Of a stretch of 64,000 nucleotides of DNA, positions 31,087-41,447 are shown one piece after another. Position numbers and translations under genes: made by a program. Origin of the DNA: Immersiella caudata (Eukaryota > Ascomycota > Sordariomycetes > Sordariales > Lasiosphaeriaceae); assembly GCA_030512335.1 (NCBI GenBank), contig JAULSU010000001.1:5084001-5148000 (forward strand), in the 5' to 3' direction. How positions within the stretch are numbered: the stretch's first letter is position 1; every line of letters starts with the position of its first letter. Below the pieces are notes generated by a model. That model saw only the letters and a program-made list of their open reading frames with translations, was not told the origin of the DNA and did no database searches.

Positions 31087-32482
31087 ATGCCGCGCCAGCC
31101 CAAGAACAAGGCCGTAGAGGCCCCTAAGCCTGTCGTCCCCGCGCCAGCACCTGTTGCAGCGGCGCCCCCCAAGGCCCATCCCGTCATCGACGTTGACAAC
31201 TTCGTCCGCGTTCGCGACTCTGTAAGTTAGACACTGTCTTGTCAGCGCCAGCCGTCCGCACGGCACCACTTCCTTATTTACCCACAACCTCGTCCCCTCC
31301 CCGCTTTCCCAGCTCATGTCACGCCACCACCATTCACCCCAGCCTTGCGGCACCAAAACATGCGATGCCAACGGCCGTCGCATCTCGCTCACAACAAATC
31401 CCCTGCCCCAATCCACCTCGACGCGTCGCAACGACGACCATAACACTTGTAAAGCATCGCGAGTCCACTCCACTGCTGCAAATTTTTAATGCGATCGCGC
31501 GCATTGCGTTTCTCCGAATGCGACGCACCTCGACGGGCCATAGCTAGACTCGAGTGCATCGGACCCGTTGCACTTGTTTACAATCCCAATGTTTTGCGCG
31601 TGACGTCCCTGCCACTGCCACGTCTATTTTCATCACAACAATGCAGGTCTCATTTGCACTCAACTAACACATTCTCAGGTCTATCAACGTCTCTCGACCA
31701 TTCAGGACCTCATCAAGAGCTTTTCTCAGGACTACCTGCGCCAGACTAACCTTCTCCTTGGCGAGGGGACCAGCTTGGAAGGCGTTGACCTTGAGCAGCA
31801 ATTCGGCTTCGGCCAGCTTGCTCCGTTTGCCGGGGTGCCGCAGCCGGCCGTTGAGGAGAAGAAGGAGCGCAAGAAGCGCACTCACGACCCCAATGCCCCC
31901 AAGCGCCCCCTCACCCCCTACTTCCTCTATATGCAGACCGCTCGTCCCATCATCGCGAGCGATCTCGGAGAGGAGGCGCCTAAGGGTGCAGTTCAGGAGG
32001 AGGGCCAGCGCCGCTGGTCCGTCATGCACTCGCAGGAAAAGGCAGGCTGGAACCAAGCGTACAAGTACAACCTTCGCCTTTACAACGCTCGCGTCCACTC
32101 TTACAAGCACGGTAACCCCAATGCCAAGGAGATGGATGATGCTGAGGCCCTCAAGTACGCCGATGAGTTCAACATTGAGATGCCCACAGTCAAGGACGTT
32201 GAGGAGACTGGTGCCACCGACCAGGACGCCATTGCACAGCAACTTCAAGAGAATGCCGTCCCAGAGGAGGCTTCAGAGGAGGAGCCCGCACCGGCAACGA
32301 AGACACCCAAGAAGAAGGCCGCCGGCCGACGCAAGACTGCTACCCCGGCGACTGAGGCCGAACCCGCTAAGGTCGTTGCCACGCCATCAAGCCCGGAGGT
32401 CAAGAAGCGGAAGCGCGCCTCCAAGGCAGCAGAGCTGGAAGAACCTAAGAAGTCTGGACGCAAGAAGACCAAGAGCTCTTAA
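31087..32482 (+). CDS. HMG-box chromatin protein
   Basis: A nuclear HMG-box protein of 312 aa. Exon 1 is 31087-31221 and exon 2 is 31679-32482; the intron is 457 nt, the longest in this window, and joins DNFVRVRDS to VYQRLSTIQDLIKSFSQDYL in phase 0. The start has a good context (GCCGCCATGC) and an Ala/Pro/Lys N-terminus. One HMG box is seen at about 123-190 (DPNAPKRPLTPYFLYMQ through NQAYKYNLRLYNARVHSYK). The C-terminal third is acidic, then Lys/Arg/Ala-rich with nuclear-localisation-like runs (TPKKKAAGRRK, KKRKRAS, GRKKTKSS). The helical segment before the box resembles the fungal Nhp10/high-mobility-group subset, but the exact orthologue is uncertain. Its role is likely DNA bending or chromatin-remodeller association. 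Confidence 0.88.
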
Positions 32483-33750
32483 GCGCGTTTGTATCCTGCC
32501 TCTAATTGTCTTGTTGGTCCTTCTCGTGATACCTCCTGTTGAATTTTCATATTTCTAAGATACCCTCCGCGCGGCTCTTGGGAGTTTGTCCTGGGCACTA
32601 CGGGAAGGTATCGGCTCTTTGTGACGGGGCCAGAGTGAAGGCGTGGTATTTCGAGTCTTCGAGTTTTTGGGTGTTTACTTGCTGTATGAGTCATGAACAT
32701 TGGGAATCAGGTCGTTCTGAAAATTGGGAGGAGGCGGGGATGGATGGTCTTTGGCGGGAAGGACATTGGAGCGGTATGCTCCTATACTGGGACGGTTCCC
32801 GTTGTATTTAGTGCGCTTTCCTATATGGTATTCGGCGCACACTGGTCTAATGAAACACTACCTACTACCCGGCACTCATCAGCGGCCTTTGGTGAGTGAG
32901 GCGATCCCAACTCTCACATCAGTAGTATCTGAAGCCTCGTTTGCACCACCTGGTCCTCGGGGGCTTGCCAAAATGACACATCTGCCATGGTCAAGCGTAT
33001 TTCTCCTCTTGCTTAGAGCACTACTCGCTTGTTACTTTGAAACGGCGTGCTGGCACTTCGCCCTCTAGAAACTAGAAGGTAAGTAGCCAAGTCGGCAACC
33101 GCGCCGGGGTATCCGCAGTGTTGGGGTGGAGGTTTAGGCTTGCATTGACGGCACGGCACTCCTGAAACGCGAAACGGCGCAGCTTCAGGGGCCGTTTACA
33201 GGTGCGGAACAGTTTGTTTTTAAGGAGTCTGAAGTTGAAGCCCTGTAAAAGATGCCTATGCTTTCTTTCAGTGGAATTCAGAATAGTGACGACGCCATTC
33301 TATTGTAGGTTTCCGCCAGTGTTTACATTATACAATAGGGCTCTCTCGTATACGGCGGCCTGTATTCTACCCTAGCAGCCCGATCCGCATAGATTGTGAC
33401 TTCCTGGCTGACTGTCTGGTGCTTCACGCGCCAGTTTCGTTGCGGTAGTTGGCGCGTGTAAGTCGTCCACCACTTGAAAACCCAGCCTCTACTTAACAGT
33501 AGCACCTATCCGACCCAGCAGCGCATCACTTAACCTAACCCAAATAGCGATTCGATAGATATACCGCAGTGAAATTGTAATCGTTCGTATATAACATCGC
33601 TGATACAGCTGTGGATGCCCCCAAATACCGAACGTCGTCCTTCGTTCGGTTTGAGGATCAGGAACACCAACCACTCCATCCAAGTGCCGCATTTTTAGCA
33701 CCCAAAAGCCCTCCAGACTTCCTGGCAGCGACCACATCCCAGTGGCATTG
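32483..33750. other. Convergent intergenic between HMG-box gene and urease
   Basis: About 1.27 kb between two gene ends. A plus frame of 114 codons (32724-33068) and small minus frames are present, but nothing resembles a protein family. Larger than needed for two 3' UTRs, yet no repeat or RNA gene was recognised. Confidence 0.45.
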
Positions 33751-36427
33751 CTAATAAACAAACCACGCCTGCGTCAACGGCAGCTCACTGCTCGGCTCTG
33801 CTTCACACACCACCCCATCCGCCTCGACAGTATACCGCTCCGGATCCACCTTCATCTTCGGCATCGTATCATTGAACTTCATATCCTTCTTTCCAACTGT
33901 GCGGCAGTTCCGCACAGCTTCGACGCGCGACTTCAGGCCATACGAAGCAATTACACCGCTGTCGATACTTGCCTGAGAGACGAAAAGCACGCTAGTCTCC
34001 GGCACAAGAGGTGCAAACATGGGGCGCCCTATGATGGGTTGGATGGTGGGAATGGATGCGTTGGGGTCGCCCTGTGGCTTGTTAGTGTTTGCCTTACGAG
34101 TGGAGTCAGAAAAGGGGAAGCCTACCATCATAGCCCACGCGATCAAGCCGCTCTTGATAACCAAGCTCGGCTTTGTCCCGAACCAGGCTGGATCCCAGAC
34201 CACCAAGTCCGCCAACTTACCGACCTCAACGCTGCCGATCAGGTGGGACATGCCCTGGGCTAGCGCTGGGTTGATGGTATACTTGCTCACGTATCTCTTG
34301 ACGCGGAAGTTATCTGCCCCCGTGTCCTTATCCTCAGGCAAATGACCACGCTGAAGCTTGTTCTTGTGGGCCGTGTTCCAGGTGCGCAGAACCACTTCAC
34401 CGCAGCGGCCCATGGCCTGGCTGTCGCTGCTCATCATGCTGATGGCGCCGAGATCATGCAGGACGTCCTCGGCGGCGATGGTTTCGGCGCGAATACGGCT
34501 CTCAGCGAATGCCACATCCTCGGGGATGTCCTTGCTTAGATGGTGGCAGACCATCAGCATGTCGAGATGTTCATCAAGCGTGTTGCGCGTGTAAGGGCGA
34601 GTCGGGTTGGTAGACGATGGCAACACGTTGGGGTGCTCGACAACGCTGATGATATCTGGGGCGTGGCCGCCGCCAGCACCCTCGGTGTGATACGTGTGAA
34701 TTGTGCGCCCCTTGAAAGCGGCGATGGTCGACTCGACGAAGCCCGACTCATTCAAGGTGTCGGTGTGGATCATGCACTGGACGTCCATCTCATCGCACAC
34801 ACTCAGACAAGAGTCGATAGCCGCTGGGGTAGTTCCCCAATCCTCGTGAAGCTTCATACCGCAGGCGCCGGCTGTGATCATCTCGCGAAGTCCAGTCGGG
34901 CCGCTGTCGTTGCCCTTGCCGGTGACACCGATGTTTATCGGCAGCGTATCGCAAGCTTGCAGCATCTGGCGCATGTAATGCGCACCCGGCGTACAAGTCG
35001 TAGCGTTCGTTCCCGCACTGGATTCATCAGCACATTACCCCTATTCCCGCTCCTGTTTCCGGCGACTCACCTAGGTCCCGTTCCACCGCCAAGGTGCGTC
35101 GTGATACCCGATGCCAGAGCCTCATTTACCTGCTGCGGGCAGATAAAATGAATATGCGTATCGATGCCTCCCGCCGTGATAATCTTGCCTTCGCCTGCCA
35201 CCACATCCGTACAACTTCCCACCACCATCCCCTCCGTCACCCCATCCATCACATCCGGGTTGCCCGCCTTGCCTATCCCCACGATCATTCCTCCCTTGAT
35301 GCCAATATCCGCCTTATAAACCCCCGTATAATCCACCACCAACGCATTCGTCACAACCATATCCAGCGTCTCCTCATCCGCCCTCCCCGTCGCCTGCCCC
35401 ATACCTTCCCTCAGCGTCTTGCCGCCCCCAAACTTACACTCATCCCCATAGACCGTGTAATCCCTCTCCACCCTCACCCATAACTCCGTGCTCCCCAACC
35501 TCACCAAATCCCCCGTCGTCGGCCCAAACATCGTTGCGTACGCCCCCCTCTCCATCCTAAACCCCTCGACCTCGACCTCCCACCCAGCACTCGGCTCCGG
35601 CGCATGCGCAAAGCCCGCCGCCCTCAACCTCTCCACAGTCTCCTCGGCCCTCCCCAAATCCACAACTCCCTCTGCCAACGCATTCCCGCCCCGAATCACC
35701 CTCCCCCCTCCAATCTCCACCAGCGTCACCGTCTTCGCATCCCCAGGCTCAAACCTCACTGAAGTCCCCGCGGGGATGTCCAACCTGTACCCTATCGCTT
35801 TCGCCCGATCAAACTCCAGCTGCGGATTCGTCTCCACAAAGTGGTAATGGCTTCCCACCTGCACGGGGCGGTCCCCCTTGGACGTGACCCTCAGCCTGAT
35901 GCGCTTGCGATTGGCGTTCAGCGAGATGGGAGCTTCCTTAACCACCACGACAGTCCCGGGGGGAGCGGATAGGGGCACCGCCTCGGGAAAGATGCTCTGG
36001 TCCGGGATGGGCAGGAAGGAGCCGTAGAGCGCTCGTTCGAGATTTCCGTCCTCGGTGGCGATGGGGTTGTGAACGGTTACGAGGTAGGTGCCCATGCGAA
36101 AGGTGCCCTCAACTTGGATCTCGTGCAGAGTGGTGGGGACTTCGGGGAGGACGTGGCGGCGGCCTAGCATGGTGGCGCCGAGGGCCATGAGGTCGGCGAC
36201 GGAGTGGTTGCCATCGCGGATGAGCTCCTGGAGATTGTTGGCGATGAGGGCGGTGGCTTCGGAGTGGTTGAGGCGGAGGCCGCGGGCGAGGCGGCGCTGG
36301 GCGAGGAAGCCTAGTTGGGAGATGGCGAGCTTGTCTAGCTACGGCTTCAGTTAGCATACACTGTCGTTGCAGTACCAATTGCAGTGTGGGGGATGGTATG
36401 ACTAACCTCTCTTGGGACTAAATGCAT
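33751..36427 (-). CDS. URE1: Urease (nickel-dependent, single-chain fungal type)
   Basis: Cytosolic urease splits urea into ammonia and carbamate. Four exons: 36427-36407 (21 nt, MHLVPRE), 36338-35071, 35017-34126 and 34071-33751, giving 833 aa. The chain has the fused gamma-beta-alpha order of plants and fungi: gamma (LDKLAISQLGFLAQRRLARG), beta (NPQLEFDRAKAIGYRLDIPA) and alpha from about residue 270. Active-site residues visible: HIHF (nickel ligands), carbamylated Lys at about 485 in GACGMKLHEDWG, MIHTDT (His about 514), TYHTEGAGGGHAPD, and the flap MVCHHLSK with catalytic His near 588. The third intron is 54 nt, a multiple of three and stop-free. Triple GATA motifs lie about 150-170 bp upstream, fitting nitrogen regulation. 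Accessory proteins (UreD/F/G) are not in this window. Confidence 0.97.
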
Positions 36428-37044
36428 ATTTGTCCCCTTGTGCGACCTGCTGGGCGCAAAGTGAAGCTAAGGTGCTGTTGGTGAGCTTGGTAGATGCAAC
36501 GGTGGCCGAGAGGAGAGAAAGTAAAGAGATATCGCATGGAAATTGGCGCACCGTGGTAAGGTAGTAGCTATGGTTATCATTTCATTGATAGATAATGCCT
36601 ATGGATTCCATTACACCCCCCTCTCTCCGGGTCCCGACCAGCAAGCCATGCGCAAGTGTATCCGCAGTGGGCGCAACGAGATCGGCCTCGGTGCAGCTTG
36701 GGGTGGGATGTTCGTCCCATACCCCGCATCGTCAGATAAGAGTGCTGCAGGGCAGCAGGGCAGCAGGGCGGTCCCAGCGACCAAGTTTATCACGAGGGCT
36801 AGTAACTGATAAGAGCGCGCCCGGTTTTGTGGGCTGTCTATTCCCAGAAATATTTAGGTTACAGTTGCTTGGTATCATGTGCGGCCTCTTCCGAAAACCC
36901 AAACTATCCAAGATATAACGCCATCATGGTTCGTAAACAACGTGCTGCTTGGGACATAACTCAAACCAGCACACCAGAAAACGTCGTGAATAAAACCGTC
37001 GATCTCAAACAACGCTCCAAACGCCAGACCCACCCAAACACCTC
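36428..37044. other. Urease promoter region
   Basis: About 620 bases between the urease start and the stop of the downstream-placed minus-strand gene at 37045. It contains the GATA cluster at 36574-36595. No gene is supported. Confidence 0.5.
36574..36595 (-). promoter_or_regulatory. Triple GATA-factor (AreA/NIT2-type) site cluster
   Basis: Three HGATAR matches lie within 22 bp: TTATCA (36574-36579, read as TGATAA on minus), TGATAG (36586-36591) and AGATAA (36590-36595, overlapping). They are 147-168 bp upstream of the urease ATG. Closely paired GATA motifs are the known preferred arrangement for AreA/NIT2 binding, and fungal ureases are often under nitrogen control. Occupancy is inferred. 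Confidence 0.5.
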
Positions 37045-38787
37045 TCATGCATCAATCAGCCGCTCCTCGCTCTTTGCTCCCCTTGCCAGGACCTCCTTGA
37101 TTCGATCATCCTCAACTTCCCGCATCCTGCTCCGTGCTGCGTCCAGGCGCTCCACGCCACGGTTGATGGTCTCGATGTGGACGCTCAGCGGTACGTCAAC
37201 CTTGTCTCGCACAAGCTCCGGCTCGGCGACTCGCTCCCGTAGATTGTCAAGGCCGGCCTGTATCTTCTCGAGCTCAACAATGAGCTCGCTCACTTGCTCT
37301 ACCGCCTCCAATCGCTGCGTGTTGACTTCTTTCAGCATTGAAAGCTGATCGTTGAGGTGGTTCAACCGTCGATTGTTCGCGCCAAGTAGCGTCCACAGAG
37401 TCCACAAGATCTCCTTCTTCTGGCCCTGCACCGACTTTTGTGTGCGCGTCGTGAATTCGTAGATAACCTCTAGGTGGCCTTCTGTTTTGGAAAGTAAACG
37501 CAAGACCGCTTGCGCTTCGACGATAAGCTGGGATATCTTCTCTGATACCAGCGCCGTGTGCTCAACGTATTTGTCGAGCAAACTGCGCTCCGAAAAGACT
37601 GCTGGTTGGAATGGCGAAAACATCCACTCAGTCCAATCGGCGAGCAATCCCCGGCTCTCCTTCTCAGCTGACAATGTGTCCAAGTAGCGTGATGTCCACC
37701 GGTTGATGCTAATAACCGAGTCAACCGCGGAACCAACATGCGTGTTGAACTTTTGGAGGTCGTTTGACGCCCCTCGTGCCGTGTCGATGAGCTCATCGAA
37801 CTCGAGCACGAGCTCTTCCTTCCCTTGTAGAGTGCTGTGGCGCACCATGGTGCGCAAGTCGCGGATAGATGCTTCGGTACGCTTCATCTCCATGGGAAGC
37901 GATGCACCTTGGGCTGATTTCTCGAGGATTCCCTCAAACTCGTCTTGGACCTTCATGAGGCCATCGAACTCCACTGGCACACCGTTTCGGGTACGACCTT
38001 GCCCATTCATCGGAATAATTTCCGGACAGAACGGCAGGTTCAGCCATGATGCGCCTGGCAGACGGCAGACCGGAGATAGTGAGGCGTAGAGCGATTTCGT
38101 GACGATATTTTGCACGATGATGATGCCGCCAAAAACGAGATATAAAGCCAAGAATATGGCCAGGGGCTTTTGCGCATATCGGAAGGCGAGGCCAACAACG
38201 CCCAGTATCCAAGAGAGGACGTTGAAGAAAGCATCAGGCAAAGATTCGGCGACCCTATCGCCGAATGGCCTTGCCTGATCCTGAAGGCTTTCCGACGATT
38301 CCCGGTAACGGCCCGACCTCGCGCTAAACTGCTGGCGCCGCCGAAGACCCGGAAGCGCCGGCGGAGCGGGCCGTACCGTTTTTGTCGACCGTGAGCTCCC
38401 CCGCCTGGGACTCTCCACCTCCACCGTCGGCATATAGAACTCTGGTTCTGGCGAGCGGTGTTTCATGGCGTCCCTCGAGCTATGACGCACCTCCTTAGGC
38501 ACTGACGATCCAAAAGGGTTCCGCCGTAAAATCTGGTCGTCGTCGTTGATGGCCCTGTCTAGGAAGGTCTCGAGAGTCTCGTCCTGGGATCCGCCGATGC
38601 TGAAGGGTTGAGATCCGCCAAAACTCATCGGCTGCGAGCCGGATAGCTGCGATGGGTCGCTCGCGCTGGATACGGCCAAGTCCTCATCGTCGTGCAGTAT
38701 AGACGCGTCGAAGCTGTCGTTCTCGCCGCCTTCCACCATGCGCCAGGAGCTCTCGACATGCAGCTCTCGTTTCCGCGAGCCCGCCAT
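37045..38787 (-). CDS. Unrecognised membrane protein with coiled-coil C-terminus
   Basis: A single-exon gene for 580 aa that I do not recognise as a named family. Residues 1-175 are hydrophilic and disordered, with a Ser/Gly/Gln repeat (SGSQPMSFGGSQPFSIGGSQ) and an Arg-rich stretch. Two adjacent hydrophobic segments lie at about 180-232 (AFFNVLSWILGVVGLAF and PLAIFLALYLVFGGIIIVQN). The remaining 340 residues are helical with heptad-like spacing (for example LNDQLSMLKEVNTQRLEAVE, IVELEKIQAGLDNLRERVAE), ending KSEERLIDA. The layout fits an organelle or nuclear-envelope anchor with a coiled-coil lumenal or cytosolic arm, but this is inference. The start ATG opens a plausible hydrophilic N-terminus (MAGSRKRELHVESSW). 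It is divergent from the mitochondrial ThrRS gene. Confidence 0.85.
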   Translation of the reverse strand: MAGSRKRELHVESSWRMVEGGENDSFDASILHDDEDLAVSSASDPSQLSGSQPMSFGGSQPFSIGGSQDETLETFLDRAINDDDQILRRNPFGSSVPKEVRHSSRDAMKHRSPEPEFYMPTVEVESPRRGSSRSTKTVRPAPPALPGLRRRQQFSARSGRYRESSESLQDQARPFGDRVAESLPDAFFNVLSWILGVVGLAFRYAQKPLAIFLALYLVFGGIIIVQNIVTKSLYASLSPVCRLPGASWLNLPFCPEIIPMNGQGRTRNGVPVEFDGLMKVQDEFEGILEKSAQGASLPMEMKRTEASIRDLRTMVRHSTLQGKEELVLEFDELIDTARGASNDLQKFNTHVGSAVDSVISINRWTSRYLDTLSAEKESRGLLADWTEWMFSPFQPAVFSERSLLDKYVEHTALVSEKISQLIVEAQAVLRLLSKTEGHLEVIYEFTTRTQKSVQGQKKEILWTLWTLLGANNRRLNHLNDQLSMLKEVNTQRLEAVEQVSELIVELEKIQAGLDNLRERVAEPELVRDKVDVPLSVHIETINRGVERLDAARSRMREVEDDRIKEVLARGAKSEERLIDA

Positions 38788-39536
38788 GTCGCGCGTCAGG
38801 GGTTGCGCAAAGGATTAAAGGGTGAGACGCGTCGCCGACACAAAACGCGTGGGTGACCAAGATATTTAGGCTCCGATGGGTGGATGATAGGTCGTGGTGA
38901 CATGCGAAGTCACGCGCCTCGCGTCACTGGGCTCGAAGGCAGAAGCGGCCGTTCATAGGTCGTGGGGGTTTTCGGTTTAAACAATGCTCAGTGCTCGGAC
39001 GGTTCTTCCATAACATCTCCCCGAAGAAGACGTTGCATGAAGAATGACTCACGGCAAGGCAACAGTGGCGGTCGAGAAGTGTTTCGAAGAAACGAAGAAG
39101 ATGCTATTGAAACTGAAAGATTGCTGTGGAAGCGTTGATAAGAGACATCTCAAGGTAGTCGCCACTCCATCGCCTGGTTTGCGGCTGATGGGGGGGGGCA
39201 CATGGGGTCTGATGTCAAGATTCCGCGGGGAACGGATGGCTGGGACAGCCGCGAGACACACCGGGGATGTTCACTGTGGGCTTCAACTGAAATCGCCAGT
39301 GAGCGCACCGTGCGAATCTGACACCGTCACATGGACTGGCTGTGTCACCTCCCGCACTGACACAAGAGCATCCCCTGGTAGCTGCAAGGGTCCTCGACGA
39401 TCCCAGCCAATCGTTGACAAAGCTTGGCCGACCCGCCAAAAAGCTCCCAGTGGGTCCAAACTGATTTGACGACGGCGGCAGTTTCCAACCTCGCGCAGCG
39501 ACGACGACAACGTTCGACCAGAAACAAAGCTCCGGG
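38788..39536. other. Divergent intergenic before mitochondrial ThrRS
   Basis: About 750 bases shared by two divergent genes. Overlapping short frames on both strands (39044-39469 plus, 39215-39745 minus) carry no recognisable protein. No repeat or RNA gene was seen. Confidence 0.5.
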
Positions 39537-40994
39537 ATGCGTCTTCTGCGAGCGTCGCGATGGGCCTCGCAGGCGTTTATAAAGACGCCCAGGGCGCCCA
39601 TGCGCCTGTGCTCCTCGTGCGCTAGCACCCCGCCGAAACAGCCCGCCGACCACCGCAACCTGGGCGTGCAGCAGGAGCTCTTCACGACCTCCATATACAG
39701 CCCCGGCTCGCCCATCTTCCTCCCCAATGGCACGCGCATCTTCAACCGTCTTGTCGAGTTTCTGCGGAAGCACTATGTGCGCTATGGCTTTCAGGAGGTC
39801 ATCACCCCGACCGTCTACAAGAAGTCCCTCTGGGCCAAGTCAGGCCACTTGCAGAACTACGCCGATGACATGTTCACCGTGACTAGCACGTCGCCCTCGC
39901 GCGCTGATAAGCAAGAAGAGAGCGGCGAGGTCGAGGAGTACGGACTCAAGCCCATGAACTGCCCAGGGCACTGCCTCATTTTTGCGTCGCAAAAGCGCAG
40001 CTATCGCGACCTTCCGATTCGATATGCCGACTTCAGCCCGTTGCACCGGAACGAGATTTCCGGCGCACTAAGCGGCTTGACACGTGTGCGGAGGTTCCAC
40101 CAAGATGATGGACATATTTTTTGCCGGCCGATGCAGATCGAGGAGGAGATCCGCAAAACGTTGGATTTCATCCGAGTGACATATGAGGTGTTGCGCCTGG
40201 GGCCGTATCGGCTGGCGCTCTCCACACGACCCGAGGAGAACTACATGGGGAGTCTGGAAGACTGGGAACAGGCAGAGAATGCGCTGAAACGGGCTTTGGA
40301 TGCCAGTGGGCAAGAATGGACCATCAGGGAGGGTGACGGTGCCTTCTACGGTCCGAAAATCGACGTCATTTTGACGGACTCGGATGGCAAGGAACACCAG
40401 ACGGCTACTGTTCAGCTTGATTTCCAACTTCCCAAGCGGTTTGAGCTGGAGTACATGGCGCCGGCCCCGGAGCTGGAACAAAAGGGCGAGACAACTGCAG
40501 ATGCGGATAAACTCGCTGTTCTTGGGCCAGTCAGGCCGGTTCTCATTCACCGGGCAGTGCTTGGATCTGTGGAGCGTCTCATGGCGCTGTTGATTGAGCA
40601 CTATGACGGGAAGTGGCCGTTCTGGCTCAATCCCCGGCAAGGCATCATCCTCACGGTAAATGACAGTGCGCCTACTGTCGAATGGGCCTATCATACACGA
40701 GACGTACTGCTATCGCAGAAATCGGGCGATTTTGGGCCAGGCTCGACTCCCATTCAGCTTGCGATAGATGTTGACGAGAGCGCACGAAGCCTGCCCCTCA
40801 AGGTTCGAGAAGCGAAGACAAAGGGGTATGGCGCTATTATTGTTGTGGGACCAAGGAACGTGGCGAAGAGTTCAGTTACCGTTGATGCCTCAGGTATTCC
40901 GCAGGTTGGTGACGCGCCGCAAGAGAAGGGGCTGGAGATGACACCAGAGGAGTTGAGGCGGTTTATGGGCGAGAAAATAGAGGCTTACAGGTGA
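39537..40994 (+). CDS. MST1: Threonyl-tRNA synthetase, mitochondrial
   Basis: A class II aminoacyl-tRNA synthetase charging mitochondrial tRNA-Thr. Single exon, 485 aa. The first 30 residues are Arg/Ser/Ala-rich without acids (MRLLRASRWASQAFIKTPRA), a mitochondrial presequence. The protein starts its catalytic domain at once and lacks the N-terminal TGS and editing domains of the cytosolic enzyme, as does yeast Mst1. Motif 1 region is NGTRIFNRLVEFLRKHY. Zinc ligands are in LKPMNCPGHCLIF and RRFHQDDGHIF. Motif 2 is HRNEISGALSGLTRVRRFHQ and motif 3 HRAVLGSVERLMALLIEHY. The anticodon-binding domain follows from about 375 (PRQGIILTVNDSAPTVEWAY, ... RNVAKSSVTVDASG). The product ends MGEKIEAYR. It is followed in tandem by the Maf gene. 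Confidence 0.95.
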   Translation: MRLLRASRWASQAFIKTPRAPMRLCSSCASTPPKQPADHRNLGVQQELFTTSIYSPGSPIFLPNGTRIFNRLVEFLRKHYVRYGFQEVITPTVYKKSLWAKSGHLQNYADDMFTVTSTSPSRADKQEESGEVEEYGLKPMNCPGHCLIFASQKRSYRDLPIRYADFSPLHRNEISGALSGLTRVRRFHQDDGHIFCRPMQIEEEIRKTLDFIRVTYEVLRLGPYRLALSTRPEENYMGSLEDWEQAENALKRALDASGQEWTIREGDGAFYGPKIDVILTDSDGKEHQTATVQLDFQLPKRFELEYMAPAPELEQKGETTADADKLAVLGPVRPVLIHRAVLGSVERLMALLIEHYDGKWPFWLNPRQGIILTVNDSAPTVEWAYHTRDVLLSQKSGDFGPGSTPIQLAIDVDESARSLPLKVREAKTKGYGAIIVVGPRNVAKSSVTVDASGIPQVGDAPQEKGLEMTPEELRRFMGEKIEAYR

Positions 40995-41447
40995 TACAAT
41001 GGCGCAAACAAGGGTGTTTTTCTATATAGAAGGCCTTGTATGATCGGTGTAAGTCATTGTAGAATACATGTATGAACAAAGAACGAACAATTTATACAGA
41101 TATACATCTTTCAATTAGGCTTGCCTCTATGTGCCACTTATCAGGGGGCAAGTTCATGGAAATCGCCATGTAGCCAGTACAGAGTGCCAATTCTGGACTG
41201 TTGGGTACCCTGTAGCCCAGAATGTCGCTAAAGTTGGGATGATGGGGTAAGATAGCAACGATGACGCACCGCTCAACGGTTGATTGCGGGGTTGTTTTCC
41301 GTACCTGACCTGACACCACCCCGCCTTGTAACAGGGACTTGCCAACAAACATGGCCATTCCCGTTTCGCATCCCACACTCACAGATTTGAATCTCCTGCA
41401 GTTCTGCATCTGACCACCAACTCAAATCTAATCACACAACCACCAGA
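40995..41447. other. Intergenic between MST1 and Maf genes
   Basis: About 450 bases: the MST1 3' end and the promoter of the Maf-family gene, whose leader is C/A-rich just before 41448. No gene is supported. Confidence 0.5.

Noticed and set aside
31758..32558. 266-codon plus frame over the HMG-box gene
   Set aside because: Arg/Pro-rich shifted frame of the HMG exon; the HMG box is in the annotated frame.
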